DNA of 64,000 nt, from positions 1,116,001 to 1,180,000 of the forward strand of contig NZ_JAAQRC020000001.1 of the NCBI RefSeq assembly GCF_019216885.1, in the 5' to 3' direction. This stretch comes from Methylobacterium sp. SyP6R. Lineage in GTDB: Bacteria > Pseudomonadota > Alphaproteobacteria > Rhizobiales > Beijerinckiaceae. Shown in pieces: positions 63,415 through 64,000 of the stretch (positions are counted from its first letter, which is position 1; each line of letters starts with the position of its first letter). The translations under genes and the position numbers were made by a program. Below the pieces are notes generated by a model. It was given only the letters and a program-made list of their open reading frames with translations. It did no database searches and had not been told where the DNA came from.

Positions 63415-63501
63415 TTCACGGGCCGCGACAGCGGAACCCGGAATGACGAAGAGGGTACGAGATCCCACCGAGGGGAAACCGGGGCAAGGTTGGGGCCGCG
63501 C

Positions 63502-64000
63502 TCAACCCGCCGAACTCCGCGAGGGCTCCCCCGGCATCCCCACGCCGGACAAACCCGCCGCCCGCATCCGGGCCGCGTCGAGCACCGCCGCCATCGCGGG
63601 CGCGACCGCCCGGAAGGTGGTGCCCTCCGCCACCGTGCGGCGCGCGCCCGCGCCGAGGCGGGCGCGGGCAGCGGGGTCGTCCCACAGGGCCGTGATCGCG
63701 GCGGCGAGCGCCAAACAATCCTCCGGCGGCACCAGGAGGCCGTTCTCGCCCTCGATCACGTAATCCTCGGTCCCGGCGGCCCGGGTCGCCACGACGGGCT
63801 TTCCCAGCATCATCGCCTCCAGCACCGTGACCTGGCCCGAGGTGAAGGCCGTGTTGCGCAGGGGCACGACGTTGACCCGCGCCCGCCCGCAGAGGTCGTG
63901 GCACTCGGCGATCGTGAGGCCGCTGCGCACGGTCACGTGGGGCGGCAGGTCGAGGCCGGCGACCGCGTGGGCACCGGCGACGATCACGGTGGGGAGCCCG
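63502..64000 (-). CDS. GT4-type glycosyltransferase, C-terminal part
   Basis: Only the last 166 codons are present; the gene continues past the right edge. The visible part is the donor-binding half of a GT-B enzyme: LTIAECHDLCGRARVNVVPLRN, then TSGQVTVLEAMMLGKPVVATRAAGTEDYVIEGENGLLVPPED with the ExGxxxxE-like EAMxxGKP block. The acceptor is unknown. It probably belongs to the exopolysaccharide group because of its neighbours. An apparent start at 63987 is not the real one. Confidence 0.9.
   Translation of the reverse strand, partial: GLPTVIVAGAHAVAGLDLPPHVTVRSGLTIAECHDLCGRARVNVVPLRNTAFTSGQVTVLEAMMLGKPVVATRAAGTEDYVIEGENGLLVPPEDCLALAAAITALWDDPAARARLGAGARRTVAEGTTFRAVAPAMAAVLDAARMRAAGLSGVGMPGEPSRSSAG

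Overview
The window is a chromosomal segment of a very GC-rich alphaproteobacterium, most probably a Methylobacterium/Methylorubrum-type member of the Rhizobiales. The evidence is gene content: a permuted two-piece tmRNA with an ANDN-type tag, SspB of the alphaproteobacterial kind, a phasin plus an intracellular PHB depolymerase, the hflK-hflC-DUF2065-degP order, the egtB-egtD ergothioneine pair, and many palindromic dispersed repeats. Genus assignment is inference; no 16S gene is present. Most of the window is ordinary core chromosome with few signs of recent transfer. The exceptions are one intact IS5/IS427-type insertion sequence near the left end and a lower-GC phosphoesterase gene around 10.4-11.8 kb.

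Layout. 0-1.4 kb: the start of leuC, a palindromic repeat, and an IS with a -1 frameshift transposase. 1.4-6.2 kb: a four-gene carbohydrate-type ABC importer (ATPase, Tat-exported binding protein, two permeases). 6.4-8.3 kb: a 2-hydroxyacid dehydrogenase and a secreted AprI/Inh-like inhibitor. 8.4-10.4 kb: an ECF41 module (secreted cupin, carboxymuconolactone decarboxylase-like protein, ECF41 sigma factor) preceded by an exact match to the ECF41 promoter. 10.4-18 kb: phosphoesterase, M32 carboxypeptidase, chemoreceptor and a two-domain glycosyltransferase fusion. 18-26.8 kb: class II amidotransferase, a receiver protein lacking its phospho-acceptor Asp, rpsU, PHB depolymerase, GST, ChrA, RuvB and a Tat-exported phosphoesterase.

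26.9-31.7 kb: ybgC-tolQ-tolR-tolA-tolB, the cell-envelope constriction system, with pal not adjacent. 32.2-38.1 kb (minus strand): thyA-folA, hflK-hflC, DUF2065 and a DegP/Do protease. 38.2-44.6 kb: a CPBP membrane protease, ssrA (tmRNA), sspB, then clpA and clpS. This brings together a ribosome-rescue RNA, an adaptor for its tag, and an N-end-rule adaptor with its unfoldase. 44.9-48.8 kb: phasin, D,D-carboxypeptidase with SPOR domain, a membrane J-domain protein and a VWA-like protein. 48.8-51.1 kb: egtD and egtB. 51.3-54.4 kb: murI, an alpha/beta hydrolase, rpsD and a HIT protein. 54.5-59 kb: M20 amidohydrolase, class C serine hydrolase, a FemAB-like acyltransferase and a small membrane protein. 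59.2-64 kb: exopolysaccharide genes (ExoF-like export protein, ExoY-like sugar transferase, GT2 glycosyltransferase, and the end of a GT4-type glycosyltransferase).

The items most worth following up are the ECF41 operon with its promoter and a possible coupled leader peptide, the glycosyltransferase fusion with an altered GT2 motif, the Asp-to-Glu receiver, the ssrA-sspB-clpSA neighbourhood, and several families of long palindromic intergenic repeats. No CRISPR array, prophage, plasmid origin, tRNA or rRNA gene was found.
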